Made by a program: the position numbers and the translations under genes. Positions 8,974 through 18,273 of a stretch of DNA of 61,316 nucleotides are shown in pieces. The notes under the pieces were generated by a model. It made no database searches. It was not told where the DNA came from and worked only from the letters and a program-made list of their open reading frames with translations. Origin of the DNA: Pseudomonas sp. ISL-84 (GTDB lineage Bacteria; Bacillota; Bacilli; Bacillales; Cytobacillaceae); assembly GCA_018613035.1 (NCBI GenBank), contig JAGGRA010000060.1:1-61316 (forward strand), written 5' to 3'. Position 1 is the stretch's first letter, and each line of letters starts with the position of its first letter.

Positions 8974-9327
8974 ATGGAATATTGCATTGGTGAAATTATC
9001 CATATTCCAGCAGGAAAGGCTTTAATTAAAGAAATAAATGGAACATCAATTGGAATCTTTTGTGAAGATGGTGAAATATATGCAGTAAGAAACGTTTGCC
9101 CTCATAAATTGGCACCCATTTGTGAGGGGGCAGTCTGTGGAACGATGCTTCCCAGTAAGCCCTCACAGTTTGAGTTTGGGCTTGAAGGAAAAGTGCTGAG
9201 ATGTCCGTGGCATGGATGGGAGTTTAGTCTGGAAACAGGAGAGGCCCTCTTTGGGATAAGTAATAGAAAAGTTAAGACCTACCCTGTGGAAGTTAAAGAT
9301 GGTATGATTTATGTAGAAATGGGATAG
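8974..9327 (+). CDS. Rieske [2Fe-2S] ferredoxin-like protein
   Basis: This 117-residue single-domain Rieske protein has cluster ligands in NVCPHKLAP and LRCPWHGWEF (Cys-X-His and Cys-X2-His). The insert between the two boxes is longer than usual (about 33 residues, including CEGAVCGTMLPSK). No signal peptide is present, so it is cytoplasmic. It could be the electron donor of an oxygenase, or a subunit acting with the amidohydrolase encoded just upstream; no oxygenase large subunit is present in the window. The start is ATG after GGGAGGT. Confidence 0.9.
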   Translation: MEYCIGEIIHIPAGKALIKEINGTSIGIFCEDGEIYAVRNVCPHKLAPICEGAVCGTMLPSKPSQFEFGLEGKVLRCPWHGWEFSLETGEALFGISNRKVKTYPVEVKDGMIYVEMG

Positions 9328-9374
9328 TTTGTAACTTCCCCTATCATACTGTCATAAGTGAGGAAAATTATACA

Positions 9375-10025
9375 ATGAGCTTTGAAAATACAACATTATC
9401 ACAGCGGATTTCTGAAGAGATTGCTATTAAAATATCAGAGGGTGCCCTTAAACCTGGTGACAGGTTATTGGAATTAGAGCTGACGAAAGAATTCGGCACC
9501 AGCAGAGCTCCAATCCGTGAAGCGTTATTTATATTGGAAAAAGACGGAATTGTCGAACGGGTACCCCGAAAAGGCGTGTTTGTAAAAAAAAGGACAAAAA
9601 AAGAGTTGCTTGATCTGTATGAGGTTGTTTACAGATTATTAGAAATAGCCCTAACTAAGCTGATGGATTCACGAACTGATGTACAGCTGAAAAAAATTGA
9701 AAATTTAATCATTAAAATGGAGGAGACACTTGAAGGCAATAAAGTTAAGCAATGCTTTGACCTGTTGGAAGAGCTACAAAAGGATTTCTTTGTCTTCTCA
9801 GGAAACACAGTTTTAGAAGATTTATATATGAGAATTAATAGCCAGTTAATTCCATTTCGATATATTTCTCTTTCCTATCCAACCAGTATGGAACATTCCA
9901 TCAGGGAATACAGTGAAATAATGGCTGGTTTAAAAGAGAAGGATCTCACAAGAATACTTGAAACCTTAAAACGAAAGGAAAAGCGGGCTCTGACAGTTTT
10001 GGAGAAGTTTGTAGATAATCAGTAA
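9375..10025 (+). CDS. GntR family regulator with FCD (FadR C-terminal) domain
   Basis: This 216-residue protein has an N-terminal winged helix-turn-helix (about 8-70; LELTKEFGTSRAPIREALFI, then GIVERVPRKGVFV) and an all-helical FCD ligand domain. FCD regulators usually bind organic acids and repress catabolic operons. Its operon carries the palindrome TTGTCGACAA, and the same site precedes the TRAP-TAXI operon, so it is the obvious candidate to control both. The ATG at 9375 follows GTGAGGAAAA. Its ligand is probably the substrate of this pathway or a breakdown product. Confidence 0.92.
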   Translation: MSFENTTLSQRISEEIAIKISEGALKPGDRLLELELTKEFGTSRAPIREALFILEKDGIVERVPRKGVFVKKRTKKELLDLYEVVYRLLEIALTKLMDSRTDVQLKKIENLIIKMEETLEGNKVKQCFDLLEELQKDFFVFSGNTVLEDLYMRINSQLIPFRYISLSYPTSMEHSIREYSEIMAGLKEKDLTRILETLKRKEKRALTVLEKFVDNQ

Positions 10026-10081
10026 ACCCTACTCAGGGCCTCCTAAGACACTTTCGTAATAAATGGGAAGCGGTGGTGTCA

Positions 10082-10969
10082 ATGAGGGTTGGATTAATAG
10101 GTTTAGGAAACTTGGGCGGCAGGATTGCCCGTAATTTATTAAATAAGGATTACAAATTATCAGTTTATGATTTGGATCGGGAATTATTACAATCTTTTAA
10201 AGAGCTTGGCGCCATTCCATATGATTCTCCTTCTGCGCTGGCCAAAAACAATGAATACGTAATAACTGTGCTGCCAAATGCAGAAATAGTAAAAAGTGTG
10301 GCCCTTGGGCCTGATGGTCTTTTGTCGGGATTCTTGGAAGGCAGTACTTTAATTGACATGACAACTTCAATACCTGAAGTCACTAAACAAATTGGCATTG
10401 AACTTTCAAAGCATGGGATTCAAATGCTGGATGCGCCAGTGAGCGGAGGAGTAAAAAAAGCTGAAGACGGAACCCTTGCTATTATGGCTGGCGGGGATGA
10501 GGCAGTTTTTTTAGGTGCTTTTTCTTTATTAAACGATATCGGCTCTCATGTGACACATGTGGGAGAGTTAGGAGCAGGCCATACAATAAAAGCACTGAAC
10601 AATATGCTTTGTGCTACTACTCTAGCTGCGACTGCAGAAGTCCTGGCCATTGGGACAAAGTTAGGCCTAAATCCTACCAGAATGCTAGAAGTAATTAATA
10701 CAAGCAGTGGAAGAAGCCACTCGAGTGAAATCAAATTTCCTCAGCAAGTATTATCGAGGAAATTTGATGTGGGCTTTACAATTGATTTAATGTGCAAGGA
10801 CCTTACTATTGCCAGTGGCATAGCTGAAGGAGCAGAAGTGCCTTCATTTATATCCAGCGCCGTTTTTCAGTTATGGCAGTATGCAAAGTCTCAGGGCGGA
10901 GGGGAGATGGATCATACGGCCATTGCGAAATTTATTGAGGAGATGGCGGGTGTGGAGATAAAGGTTTAA
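10082..10969 (+). CDS. 3-hydroxyisobutyrate dehydrogenase / tartronate semialdehyde reductase family protein
   Basis: This 295-residue beta-hydroxyacid dehydrogenase has an N-terminal Rossmann motif GLIGLGNLGGRIA, substrate-binding DAPVSGG (about residues 120-126) and the catalytic-lysine helix GHTIKALNNML. It interconverts a beta-hydroxy acid and its semialdehyde with NAD(P)+. The ATG at 10082 places the Rossmann strand at the usual position; in-frame GTG codons at 10073 and 10076 are alternatives, and the ribosome site is weak for all three. It is the last gene before a strong terminator and should belong to the amidohydrolase/GntR transcription unit. Confidence 0.9.
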   Translation: MRVGLIGLGNLGGRIARNLLNKDYKLSVYDLDRELLQSFKELGAIPYDSPSALAKNNEYVITVLPNAEIVKSVALGPDGLLSGFLEGSTLIDMTTSIPEVTKQIGIELSKHGIQMLDAPVSGGVKKAEDGTLAIMAGGDEAVFLGAFSLLNDIGSHVTHVGELGAGHTIKALNNMLCATTLAATAEVLAIGTKLGLNPTRMLEVINTSSGRSHSSEIKFPQQVLSRKFDVGFTIDLMCKDLTIASGIAEGAEVPSFISSAVFQLWQYAKSQGGGEMDHTAIAKFIEEMAGVEIKV

Positions 10970-11078
10970 TCCATTGGTTTCTGTCTTAAAACATATTGAA
11001 GCGTGGGTAATGTCATGGTTTGCTATAAAAGTTAAATTTGATGTAAATAAATTTTAAATGCTAGACTTATCATTTTTC

Positions 11079-11120
11079 AAAAAAAGCTTTTGCCTGCTTA
11101 GGTAAAAGTTTTTTTGGCTT
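11079..11120 (+). terminator. Bidirectional-looking Rho-independent terminator
   Basis: A long A/T-flanked stem (AAAAAAAGCTTTTGCCT with AGGTAAAAGTTTTTTT, loop GCTT) ends the GntR/dehydrogenase unit. The rest of 10970-11372 shows only AT-rich sequence and the cre-like site at 11336. Confidence 0.8.
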
Positions 11121-11335
11121 TTTTATAACCTAGTGACAACCTGTCAACATTGGCGAGAAAACTTAATTATTTATAATATCGATATTTAATAATAAATTAT
11201 TCCATTTTTAAATGTATTGAAGATTGAGAAAAATCTGATATCATTTTATTTATAGCTTTTTCCTATAAAAGTAAAGCTTTTCATAGTTTTAGGGGGTGAA
11301 TAAGCTTAAGGGTTAAACAATAGTTTTGAGTATTA

Positions 11336-11349
11336 TGAAAGGGCTTACA
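11336..11349 (+). promoter_or_regulatory. Candidate cre (CcpA) site before the alcohol dehydrogenase gene
   Basis: TGAAAGGGCTTACA matches the cre consensus TGWAANCGNTNWCA except for one of the two central bases. It lies 23 bp upstream of the ATG, where CcpA would act as a roadblock. This is a plausible catabolite-repression signal based on one imperfect match. Confidence 0.35.
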
Positions 11350-11372
11350 AAAAGATAGAGTGGAGTGATTTT

Positions 11373-12497
11373 ATGAGTGAATTACTTAAAAATGCAGTAG
11401 AAGATAAAAATGTAACCTATGGAAAAGTTGCAAATATGGTCGAAGCAATGAAGCTGGAGTTTAGAGAGTTTGAAATCCCTGAGCCGGCATCCAATTCTTT
11501 ATTAGTAAAAGTGCTGCGGACTAATGTGTGTGGTTCCGAACTACATATTTGGAAAGGACTTCATCCTACCAAGAAAACTGGAGTTCTAGGTCACGAAATG
11601 GTTGGGGTTATTGAAAAAATAGGTCCAGAGTTGACCACGGACTTTGCCGGGCAGCCAATTAAAGTAGGAGACAGAGTAGCAGCGTGCTATTTTCGAACTT
11701 GCTTAAAATGTAAGGCTTGTTTACGAGGAGATTTTAATACATGTGAAAATAGTATTGAATTTTGGAATAAACGTCCTGAGGAATATCCGCATTTTCACGG
11801 TGCCTTTGCATCTCATTACTATATACACCCAAATCAATATTTTTATAAAGTTCCTGATAATATTCCTGATGTTGCTGCTGCAAGTGCTAACTGCGCATTA
11901 TCCCAAGTTTATTACGGCTTAGATCAAGGTGAGCTAGCAACTGGGGAAACTGTTGTTATTCAAGGTGCTGGGGGTCTTGGTTTAAATGCAGCTGCTGTTG
12001 CAAAGGAACGGGGGGCACAGGTAATTGTAATTGATGGTGTTGAATCCAGATTGGAAACAGCAAAAGAGTTTGGGGCAGACCACGTAATAAACTTCAGGAA
12101 TTATGAAAGTCCTGAACAAATAGCTGAAGTCATTCGCTCCTTCACTAATGGGGAAGGTGCTGATTTAGGGTTAGAAGTATCTGGTGTTCCTGCTGCTTTT
12201 GGTGAAGGGATCCAGTTCATTAGAAATAATGGCAGATATGTAACGATGGGAAACATCTCGCCTGGAATAAACATTGACTTTGATCCAGGCCTTTTAACTA
12301 GAAAAGGAATAAAAATCATTCCTGTTTTACGCTATAAACCGTGGTATCTGAAGAAGTCCTTACAATTCTTATCAAAATACATTGATAAGTATCCTTTTGA
12401 TAAGATGATTGATTGTGAAATACCTTTTGAGAATATTGCGGAAGCATTGGATAAGTCCGCTAGGCGTGAGGTTACTCGTGCATCTATTACTATTTAA
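11373..12497 (+). CDS. Zinc-dependent medium-chain alcohol dehydrogenase
   Basis: This 374-residue MDR-family enzyme carries the catalytic zinc residues in TNVCGSE and GHEMVG. All four structural-zinc cysteines are present in the CX2CX2CX7C pattern of TCLKCKACLRGDFNTC, and the coenzyme motif is GAGGLGLNAAAV. It oxidises a secondary or polyol-type alcohol with NAD(P)+. An aldehyde dehydrogenase gene follows after 35 bp, so the two may run alcohol to aldehyde to acid. The ATG sits after GTGGAGTGAT. The substrate is unknown. Confidence 0.92.
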   Translation: MSELLKNAVEDKNVTYGKVANMVEAMKLEFREFEIPEPASNSLLVKVLRTNVCGSELHIWKGLHPTKKTGVLGHEMVGVIEKIGPELTTDFAGQPIKVGDRVAACYFRTCLKCKACLRGDFNTCENSIEFWNKRPEEYPHFHGAFASHYYIHPNQYFYKVPDNIPDVAAASANCALSQVYYGLDQGELATGETVVIQGAGGLGLNAAAVAKERGAQVIVIDGVESRLETAKEFGADHVINFRNYESPEQIAEVIRSFTNGEGADLGLEVSGVPAAFGEGIQFIRNNGRYVTMGNISPGINIDFDPGLLTRKGIKIIPVLRYKPWYLKKSLQFLSKYIDKYPFDKMIDCEIPFENIAEALDKSARREVTRASITI

Positions 12498-12532
12498 ATC
12501 TAAAAGTCTCATTGTGGAAAGGATGGTAGGGG

Positions 12533-13999
12533 ATGTCGCTTAAAACAGAAACTATTACTTATTATAATTTTATAAATGGGGAATGGAAGTCCTCAAACAG
12601 CAATGAAAAGATAGAAAGTAAAAATCCTGCAGATAACACAGAAATAGTTGGTATTGTTCAAAAATCTACAGAAAAAGATCTTGATGAAGCTGTCATGGCA
12701 GCTAAATCTGCCCAAAAAGCTTGGAGAAACAAAGGATTTATTGCAAGAGGGCAATACTTATATAAAATTGCAGAGGTACTTGAAGAAAATATTGAGGATA
12801 TCGCAATAACGATGACAAAAGAAATGGGGAAAACCTTAGCTGAAGCTAAAGGAGAAACCATGAGGGCCATTTCGGTCTTTAAATATTATGCAAGTGAAGG
12901 AATGAATAAAATAGGTGACGTCATTCCACACACTGAAAGTGATGGTTTAATGTACACAACAAGAGTTCCATTAGGCGTTGTCGGAATTATTACTCCATGG
13001 AACTTTCCTATTGCAATTGCAGCCTGGAAGATTGCGCCAGCAATTGTTTCTGGGAATACTGTTGTTTTTAAACCTGCACAAGAAACAAGTATTACAGCTG
13101 TAAAACTAGTAAAATGCATCGCTGAGGCAGGTATTCCGAAAGGTGTAGTAAACCTGGTAACAGGCACCGGCTCAACAATAGGCCAAGGAATTATTGACCA
13201 CGCTGATATTCAGGCAATAAGCTTCACTGGTTCCAATGATGTAGGGAAACGCGTAGCAATTGGTGCGGCGAGCAGAGGGGCTAAGTTTCAGACAGAGATG
13301 GGCGGCAAGAACCCGGTAATCGTTGCAGATGATGCGGATTTGGATTTAGCTGTTGAACAAACTATTAATGGAGGTTTGAAATCAACAGGGCAAAAATGTA
13401 CTTGTACCAGCCGCGTCATAATTATGGAAGATGTGTTTGATCAGTTCAAGGAGAAACTATTATCGAAGGTAAGAGAAATTACAGTAGGAAGTGGCTTAGA
13501 ATCCGACACATGGATGGGTCCATGTTCAAGTGAGAAACAGCTTCAGACAGTTGTTAATTATATTAAACAAGGCATTAATGAAGGCGCCACTCTTCTTTAT
13601 GGGGGTAAAAGACTTGAGCAAGGAAAATTAAAGGAAGGATACTATGTTGAACCAACAGTCTTCGAAAACGTTACCACTTCAATGGTGATTGCACAGGAAG
13701 AAATTTTTGGTCCTGTATTAGCCTTGATTAAAGTCCGATCCATTGAAGAAGCTTTAGAGATTGCTAATGATGTTAAATATGGATTAAGTGCAGCCATATT
13801 TACAAGAGATATCGGAAGGATGATGACATTTATAAAAGAGATAGATGCAGGCCTTGTCAGAATTAATGCAGAAACGGCAGGAGTTGAACTTCAGGCTCCA
13901 TTTGGAGGAATGAAGGAGTCAAGTTCCCATTCAAGGGAGCAAGGAAAGGCAGCGATTGAATTCTTTACTGCTACCAAAACTGTATTTGTAAAAGCGTAA
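12533..13999 (+). CDS. NAD(P)-dependent aldehyde dehydrogenase
   Basis: This 488-residue full-length ALDH has the oxyanion motif TPWNFPIAI, the catalytic Glu in TEMGGKNP, the catalytic Cys in GQKCTCTSR and the C-terminal [17 protein letters not shown]. The sequence resembles the alpha-ketoglutaric-semialdehyde/succinate-semialdehyde subgroup of Bacillus. It lies between the alcohol dehydrogenase and the TctC receptor gene with short gaps (35 and 27 bp), which suggests that one operon converts and imports a carboxylated substrate. It is unrelated to the ALDH fragment at 571-720 except by family. Confidence 0.93.
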   Translation: MSLKTETITYYNFINGEWKSSNSNEKIESKNPADNTEIVGIVQKSTEKDLDEAVMAAKSAQKAWRNKGFIARGQYLYKIAEVLEENIEDIAITMTKEMGKTLAEAKGETMRAISVFKYYASEGMNKIGDVIPHTESDGLMYTTRVPLGVVGIITPWNFPIAIAAWKIAPAIVSGNTVVFKPAQETSITAVKLVKCIAEAGIPKGVVNLVTGTGSTIGQGIIDHADIQAISFTGSNDVGKRVAIGAASRGAKFQTEMGGKNPVIVADDADLDLAVEQTINGGLKSTGQKCTCTSRVIIMEDVFDQFKEKLLSKVREITVGSGLESDTWMGPCSSEKQLQTVVNYIKQGINEGATLLYGGKRLEQGKLKEGYYVEPTVFENVTTSMVIAQEEIFGPVLALIKVRSIEEALEIANDVKYGLSAAIFTRDIGRMMTFIKEIDAGLVRINAETAGVELQAPFGGMKESSSHSREQGKAAIEFFTATKTVFVKA

Positions 14000-14026
14000 T
14001 TCCTTTAATTAATAGGGGGGCTTAAC

Positions 14027-15043
14027 ATGAAGAAGAAATGGATCCTATTCGTGCTAATGGTTTCGTTGGTTTTATTTACAGCTGCTTGCAGCAGCAGTTC
14101 TAGTAATGCTTCGACTAAGGAAGGAGCAGAAAATGCGTCTGATAAAGATGGCGGAAACAGCTTTCCTGAAAAGTCTATTACTTTAATTGTTCCATATGCT
14201 GCTGGAGGCGGTACTGATGCTACTGCAAGAGCTTTAGCAAAAGCAGCTGAAAAACATTTAGGTCAATCAATAGGAGTTGTTAATAAAACTGGCGGAAATG
14301 CAGTAGTTGGGATTAGCGAGGCAGCAAATGCCAAACCTGATGGCTATACCATCATTATGAATGCAAATGAGATAGCTCTTTTGCCGCATATGGGGCTGAC
14401 TCCAATTACCTATGAAGATTTTGCACAGGTAGCTCATATTAATTTTGATCCTTCTGCTTTAACTGTCCCTGCAGATGCTCCATATGATACGCTAGAAGAA
14501 TTTTTAGCTTATGCGAAAGAAAACCCAGGAAAAATTCGCGTTGGAGGAACGGGGAAAGGCGGGATATGGCATCTGGGTTCAGCTTCAATTGAGAAAGCGG
14601 CTGATGTCCAGTTTAACTACGTTCCTTTCGATGGAGCAGCACCGGCAAAGACTGCATTATTAGGCGGACATATAGAAGCAATTACGGTCAGCCCCGCGGA
14701 GGTCTTAGCCCAGGTGGAGGCTGGTGAATTAAAGACACTTGGTGTTCTCTCCGATGAAAGATCAACCATCATGCCAGATGTACCTACCTTCAAAGAGGCT
14801 GGATACGAAGCAAATGTTGGTGTATGGAGAGCAATTGATGCTCCTTCAGATACTCCTCCTGAGGTTGTTAAGGTATTGGAAGAAGCTTTTTCAAAGGCTG
14901 TTGAAGATGAGGAATTTGTTGACTTTATGAATAAAAATGGTCTGGGGATTGCTTTTAAAGGTACCGAAGAGTATAAGGAATTAGTTGCTAAAGACCATGA
15001 ATTCTTTGGAGGGCTACTAAAAGAGTTGGGGATAACTCAGTAG
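14027..15043 (+). CDS. tctC: Tripartite tricarboxylate transporter substrate-binding lipoprotein
   Basis: This 338-residue TctC/Bug-type receptor has a lipoprotein signal with lipobox TAAC (Cys21) and a serine-rich linker. The Bug fold is recognised by the N-terminal SITLIVPYAAGGGTDATARA segment and KIRVGGTGKG. It binds a carboxylate outside the membrane and passes it to TctAB, encoded next. The start follows an AGGGGGG ribosome site. A strong hairpin lies between this gene and tctB, as between the TAXI receptor and its permease, so receptor mRNA may be selectively retained. Confidence 0.93.
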   Translation: MKKKWILFVLMVSLVLFTAACSSSSSNASTKEGAENASDKDGGNSFPEKSITLIVPYAAGGGTDATARALAKAAEKHLGQSIGVVNKTGGNAVVGISEAANAKPDGYTIIMNANEIALLPHMGLTPITYEDFAQVAHINFDPSALTVPADAPYDTLEEFLAYAKENPGKIRVGGTGKGGIWHLGSASIEKAADVQFNYVPFDGAAPAKTALLGGHIEAITVSPAEVLAQVEAGELKTLGVLSDERSTIMPDVPTFKEAGYEANVGVWRAIDAPSDTPPEVVKVLEEAFSKAVEDEEFVDFMNKNGLGIAFKGTEEYKELVAKDHEFFGGLLKELGITQ

Positions 15044-15062
15044 CACTCTTTCATTAAATAAT

Positions 15063-15104
15063 AATGAATGCAAAGAGCTGTTTCCCCAGCACTTTGCATT
15101 CATT
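15063..15104 (+). other. Intercistronic hairpin between tctC and tctB
   Basis: AATGAATGCAAAG (15063-15075) pairs with CTTTGCATTCATT (15092-15104). Inside, an A/A mismatch and a GCTG/CAGC helix close the TTTCCC loop. There is no T-run. It is probably an mRNA stability or differential-expression element. Confidence 0.7.
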
Positions 15105-15135
15105 CATTTATAGCATAAAGTCAGGGGGATCGAAA

Positions 15136-15582
15136 ATGAGAAGAGCGAATATAATTAGCAGTTTCATTGCTATTTTCATTGCTGGACTGTTTTTTATTAT
15201 GACGACTCAATTTAAAGAGATATCGGTTCAGGATACAGGACCAGCTTTTATGCCAAATCTGTATGCGGGTGTTCTTGTTATCCTTGCACTACTTCTTATA
15301 ATTAATTCCGCCAAAAAAAGCGATGATACAGAAAATGGGAGTAAGTCTAGTATAAAACTAGTTTTTGTCACTATGCTTTTAATTATTGTTCTTACTTTCC
15401 TAATTCCCATTCTTGGTTTTTACATAATAACTCCTATAGCAGTTTTTTGTTTTTTAAAAATCTTTAAAGAAAAGAAACTTTCAATCCTTTTTGGTTTACC
15501 TATAGGCATAGTATTATTTGTTTTTATATTATTTCAAAAACTGCTTCTAGTACCGATTCCTTCTGGGATTATTTTTCAGTAA
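15136..15582 (+). CDS. tctB: Tripartite tricarboxylate transporter small membrane subunit
   Basis: This 148-residue TctB-type protein has four predicted membrane helices (N-terminal SFIAIFIAGLFFIM and three later hydrophobic blocks). The ATG at 15136 follows CAGGGGGAT. A longer in-frame extension to 15064 would run through the hairpin and is rejected. TctB is poorly conserved, but its size, topology and position between tctC and tctA make the assignment safe. Confidence 0.88.
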   Translation: MRRANIISSFIAIFIAGLFFIMTTQFKEISVQDTGPAFMPNLYAGVLVILALLLIINSAKKSDDTENGSKSSIKLVFVTMLLIIVLTFLIPILGFYIITPIAVFCFLKIFKEKKLSILFGLPIGIVLFVFILFQKLLLVPIPSGIIFQ

Positions 15583-15594
15583 AGGAGCTTGAAA

Positions 15595-17088
15595 ATGGAA
15601 TTATTAATTGAAGGATTTTTAAATGTTCTTAATATAAAGGTTCTCCTTATCCTATTTATGGCAGGAGCGATCGGAATCATTTTAGGTGCTTTACCGGGTC
15701 TTACTGCAACTATGGGAGTTGCTTTATTATTGCCTGTAACCTTTGGCATGGAACCTGTTACGGGAATTCTTTTATTAGTAGGGGTTTACTTTGGGGCGAT
15801 TTATGGCGGGTCAATCACTGCTATTCTATTGAGGACCCCTGGTACACCCTCTTCAGCAGCAACTGCCCTTGATGGTTATGAAATGACAAAAAAAGGATTA
15901 GCTTATAAAGCTTTAACTGTTTCAACATTATCCTCCACTATTGGAGGGGTACTAAGTGTAATAGTCTTGATTTTAATTGCACCTCAACTGGCTGAATTCG
16001 CTTTAAAATTCAGTGCTCCCGAATCATTTGCACTTGCTTTCTTTGGACTTGCGATTATTTCAAGTATTTCGGGGAAGTCTCTGCTTAAGGGATTAATTGC
16101 TGGGGTGACAGGGTTATTAATAGCTACTATAGGTATTGATCCAATTGGCGGGTTTCCGCGTTTTACCTTAGGTATTGAAAATTTAATGAGCGGTGTAAAT
16201 TATATACCTGTATTAATTGGGCTATTTGCTGCCTCAGAAGCATTTCGTTCTGTAGAAGACATTTATAAAAGCAGTAATTCCGTTAAAGCCATCGAGAAGG
16301 TTAAATTAAAATGGAGTGAATTTAAAAGTTTAATCACAGTTATATTAAGGTCATCTGGCATTGGAACATTTATTGGCATGATTCCTGGTGCTGGCGGGGA
16401 TATAGCTTCATTTGTTGCCTATAATGAAGCAAAAAGATTTTCAAAAAAACCTGAAGAGTTTGGGAAAGGGAATGCTGAAGGCGTATCAGCTTCAGAAGCA
16501 GCCAATAATGCTTGTACTGGTGGTGCTATGATTCCCTTATTAACCCTTGGGATACCAGGTGATGCTGTTACAGCTGTTATGCTGGGTGCACTTATGGTCC
16601 AAGGGCTTCAGCCTGGACCTTTGTTATTCACAAACCATGGCGGGATTGTATATACCCTATTTATAGGGATGTTGTTAGCCAATCTTTTAATTCTATTTTA
16701 TGGTCTGCTGGGAATCCGTTTGTTTACTAAAATCCTGACCATTCCCAAGGTTATTTTAACACCAATCATTCTTATACTGTGTATCGTAGGATCATATGCC
16801 TTAGGAAATAATTTTTTTGATGTTTGGGTTATGTTGATTGCTGGTATAGTAGGGTATTTTATGCATAAATATGAATTCCCAGTTTCACCGGTTATTTTAG
16901 CTTTGATATTAGGTCCGATGTTAGAAGCTAACTTACGAAGATCTCTCGTCCTGTCAAATGGGGATATTAGTATATTATTCACAAGGCCCATATCCTTAAT
17001 ATTGATTTTATTGGCTGTAATGACACTGTTTTATCCATATATTACAAAATTGATAAAAAGCCGAAAAAATTACGATATAGAGGCTTAG
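15595..17088 (+). CDS. tctA: Tripartite tricarboxylate transporter large permease
   Basis: This 497-residue TctA permease has about 12 membrane helices. Typical segments are GALPGLTATMGVALLLPVTF, YGGSITAILLRTPGTPSSAA, GMIPGAGGDIASFVAYNEAK and TLGIPGDAVTAVMLGAL. It forms the channel for Na+- or proton-coupled uptake with TctB and the TctC receptor. ATG 15595 lies 7 nt from the AAGGAG site; a TTG six bases earlier is too close to it. The stop codon abuts the stop codon of the convergent LysR gene with no gap. Confidence 0.94.
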   Translation: MELLIEGFLNVLNIKVLLILFMAGAIGIILGALPGLTATMGVALLLPVTFGMEPVTGILLLVGVYFGAIYGGSITAILLRTPGTPSSAATALDGYEMTKKGLAYKALTVSTLSSTIGGVLSVIVLILIAPQLAEFALKFSAPESFALAFFGLAIISSISGKSLLKGLIAGVTGLLIATIGIDPIGGFPRFTLGIENLMSGVNYIPVLIGLFAASEAFRSVEDIYKSSNSVKAIEKVKLKWSEFKSLITVILRSSGIGTFIGMIPGAGGDIASFVAYNEAKRFSKKPEEFGKGNAEGVSASEAANNACTGGAMIPLLTLGIPGDAVTAVMLGALMVQGLQPGPLLFTNHGGIVYTLFIGMLLANLLILFYGLLGIRLFTKILTIPKVILTPIILILCIVGSYALGNNFFDVWVMLIAGIVGYFMHKYEFPVSPVILALILGPMLEANLRRSLVLSNGDISILFTRPISLILILLAVMTLFYPYITKLIKSRKNYDIEA

Positions 17089-17982
17089 TTATTTTACGAG
17101 CAGGCTGCTTTCGTGTAGCAGGCTTAAATACGAATCTAGAATCTTTAAGCTTTCTATGGTATTAGATCTGGGGTGTTTTCTCTGGATTCGGTAATACTTA
17201 CGATCCGGAGGAGGAGTTTCAAGCCAATATAATGAAAACCCTTCCATTTTTATAAACTTTTTAGCCATGGACATAGGAACGATAACCCATTTATTAGGGA
17301 AACTCATAAAATTAAAAATTAATCCTGCTGAATCAATTCTGATTCCTAAAAACTCTCTGTCTTCCCTGCATCTTTCATACCAGGCTTGAAAAGAAGGACT
17401 CCACTCATGGTATAACTCGTTACTAGGATCCAAATCTAAAAAGTTTATATATTTGTGGGACTTCTCTGGATTGAAATCATGCCTTATGACAACCAAGGGT
17501 TCTGAATAGAACTTCTTAATTATTAAATCGGGCCGGGGTTTTTCAAGTAAAGCGAAGGCAATATCGATTTTATCCTGTTCTAAAAGGGAGTATAATTCTT
17601 CTCCTATATATGTTATTAGTCTTAAATTCATCTCATTTGAATGGCTATTAAGTGCTTTATAAACGGGGGGAAGAATAAAATTATGAATACTATCCACTGC
17701 TCCGATTGTCAAAGCCTGTTTTTTCTGGGATCTAAGGTACTTAGTTTCCTGAATTAGTTCCTCCCATTGTTTTGCTATCTTTAAAAATTCTTCACCACTT
17801 GGTGTTAAAGATAAAGAACGAATGCCACGGCCTCTTTCGATTAAAGTCATCCCGACAAATTCTTCCAGCTGGGTGAGTCTGTGGCTTAGAGTTGATTGAG
17901 TTAAAAAAAGAGAGCTGGCTGCTCCTGTTAAACTGCCATGGCGAACAATGGCAAGAAAGGCTTGTATTCCAGAAGATTCCAA
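17089..17982 (-). CDS. LysR family transcriptional regulator
   Basis: This 297-residue protein has an N-terminal winged helix-turn-helix (FLAIVRHGSLTGAASSLFLT, then QSTLSHRLTQLEEFVGMTL) and a periplasmic-binding-like effector domain. Translation most likely starts at TTG (17982-17980), five nt after GAGGTGAT; no in-frame ATG fits better. It is convergent with tctA and divergent from the korAB genes, with 291 bp of AT-rich sequence in between that may hold both promoters. LysR proteins usually control the divergent neighbour, so korAB (18274-20903) is the first candidate target, and the TctABC operon the second. Confidence 0.92.
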   Translation of the reverse strand: MESSGIQAFLAIVRHGSLTGAASSLFLTQSTLSHRLTQLEEFVGMTLIERGRGIRSLSLTPSGEEFLKIAKQWEELIQETKYLRSQKKQALTIGAVDSIHNFILPPVYKALNSHSNEMNLRLITYIGEELYSLLEQDKIDIAFALLEKPRPDLIIKKFYSEPLVVIRHDFNPEKSHKYINFLDLDPSNELYHEWSPSFQAWYERCREDREFLGIRIDSAGLIFNFMSFPNKWVIVPMSMAKKFIKMEGFSLYWLETPPPDRKYYRIQRKHPRSNTIESLKILDSYLSLLHESSLLVK

Positions 17983-18273
17983 AATTAATCACCTCATATA
18001 TTTTTCTGGCTAGTCTAAAAAGAAAGGATAGTAATCATTTGGCAAGTTCAACGAAGACAATTAAAGCAATAGGATCTTAGAGATAACTCACAGTTCCCAT
18101 TATATTACATAAACGGTTGAAAAACATGTAAAATATTAAAATACATGATATTAAATAATATAATATTCCATTTTATAATAGTTAACTCTCTTGGTATGAT
18201 GTAAAAAGTTAGAATATTTAAATTACTTTTTGTTTAAGTATCCTGTTTTAAGTATAAAAAAGGAGGAACAAAT

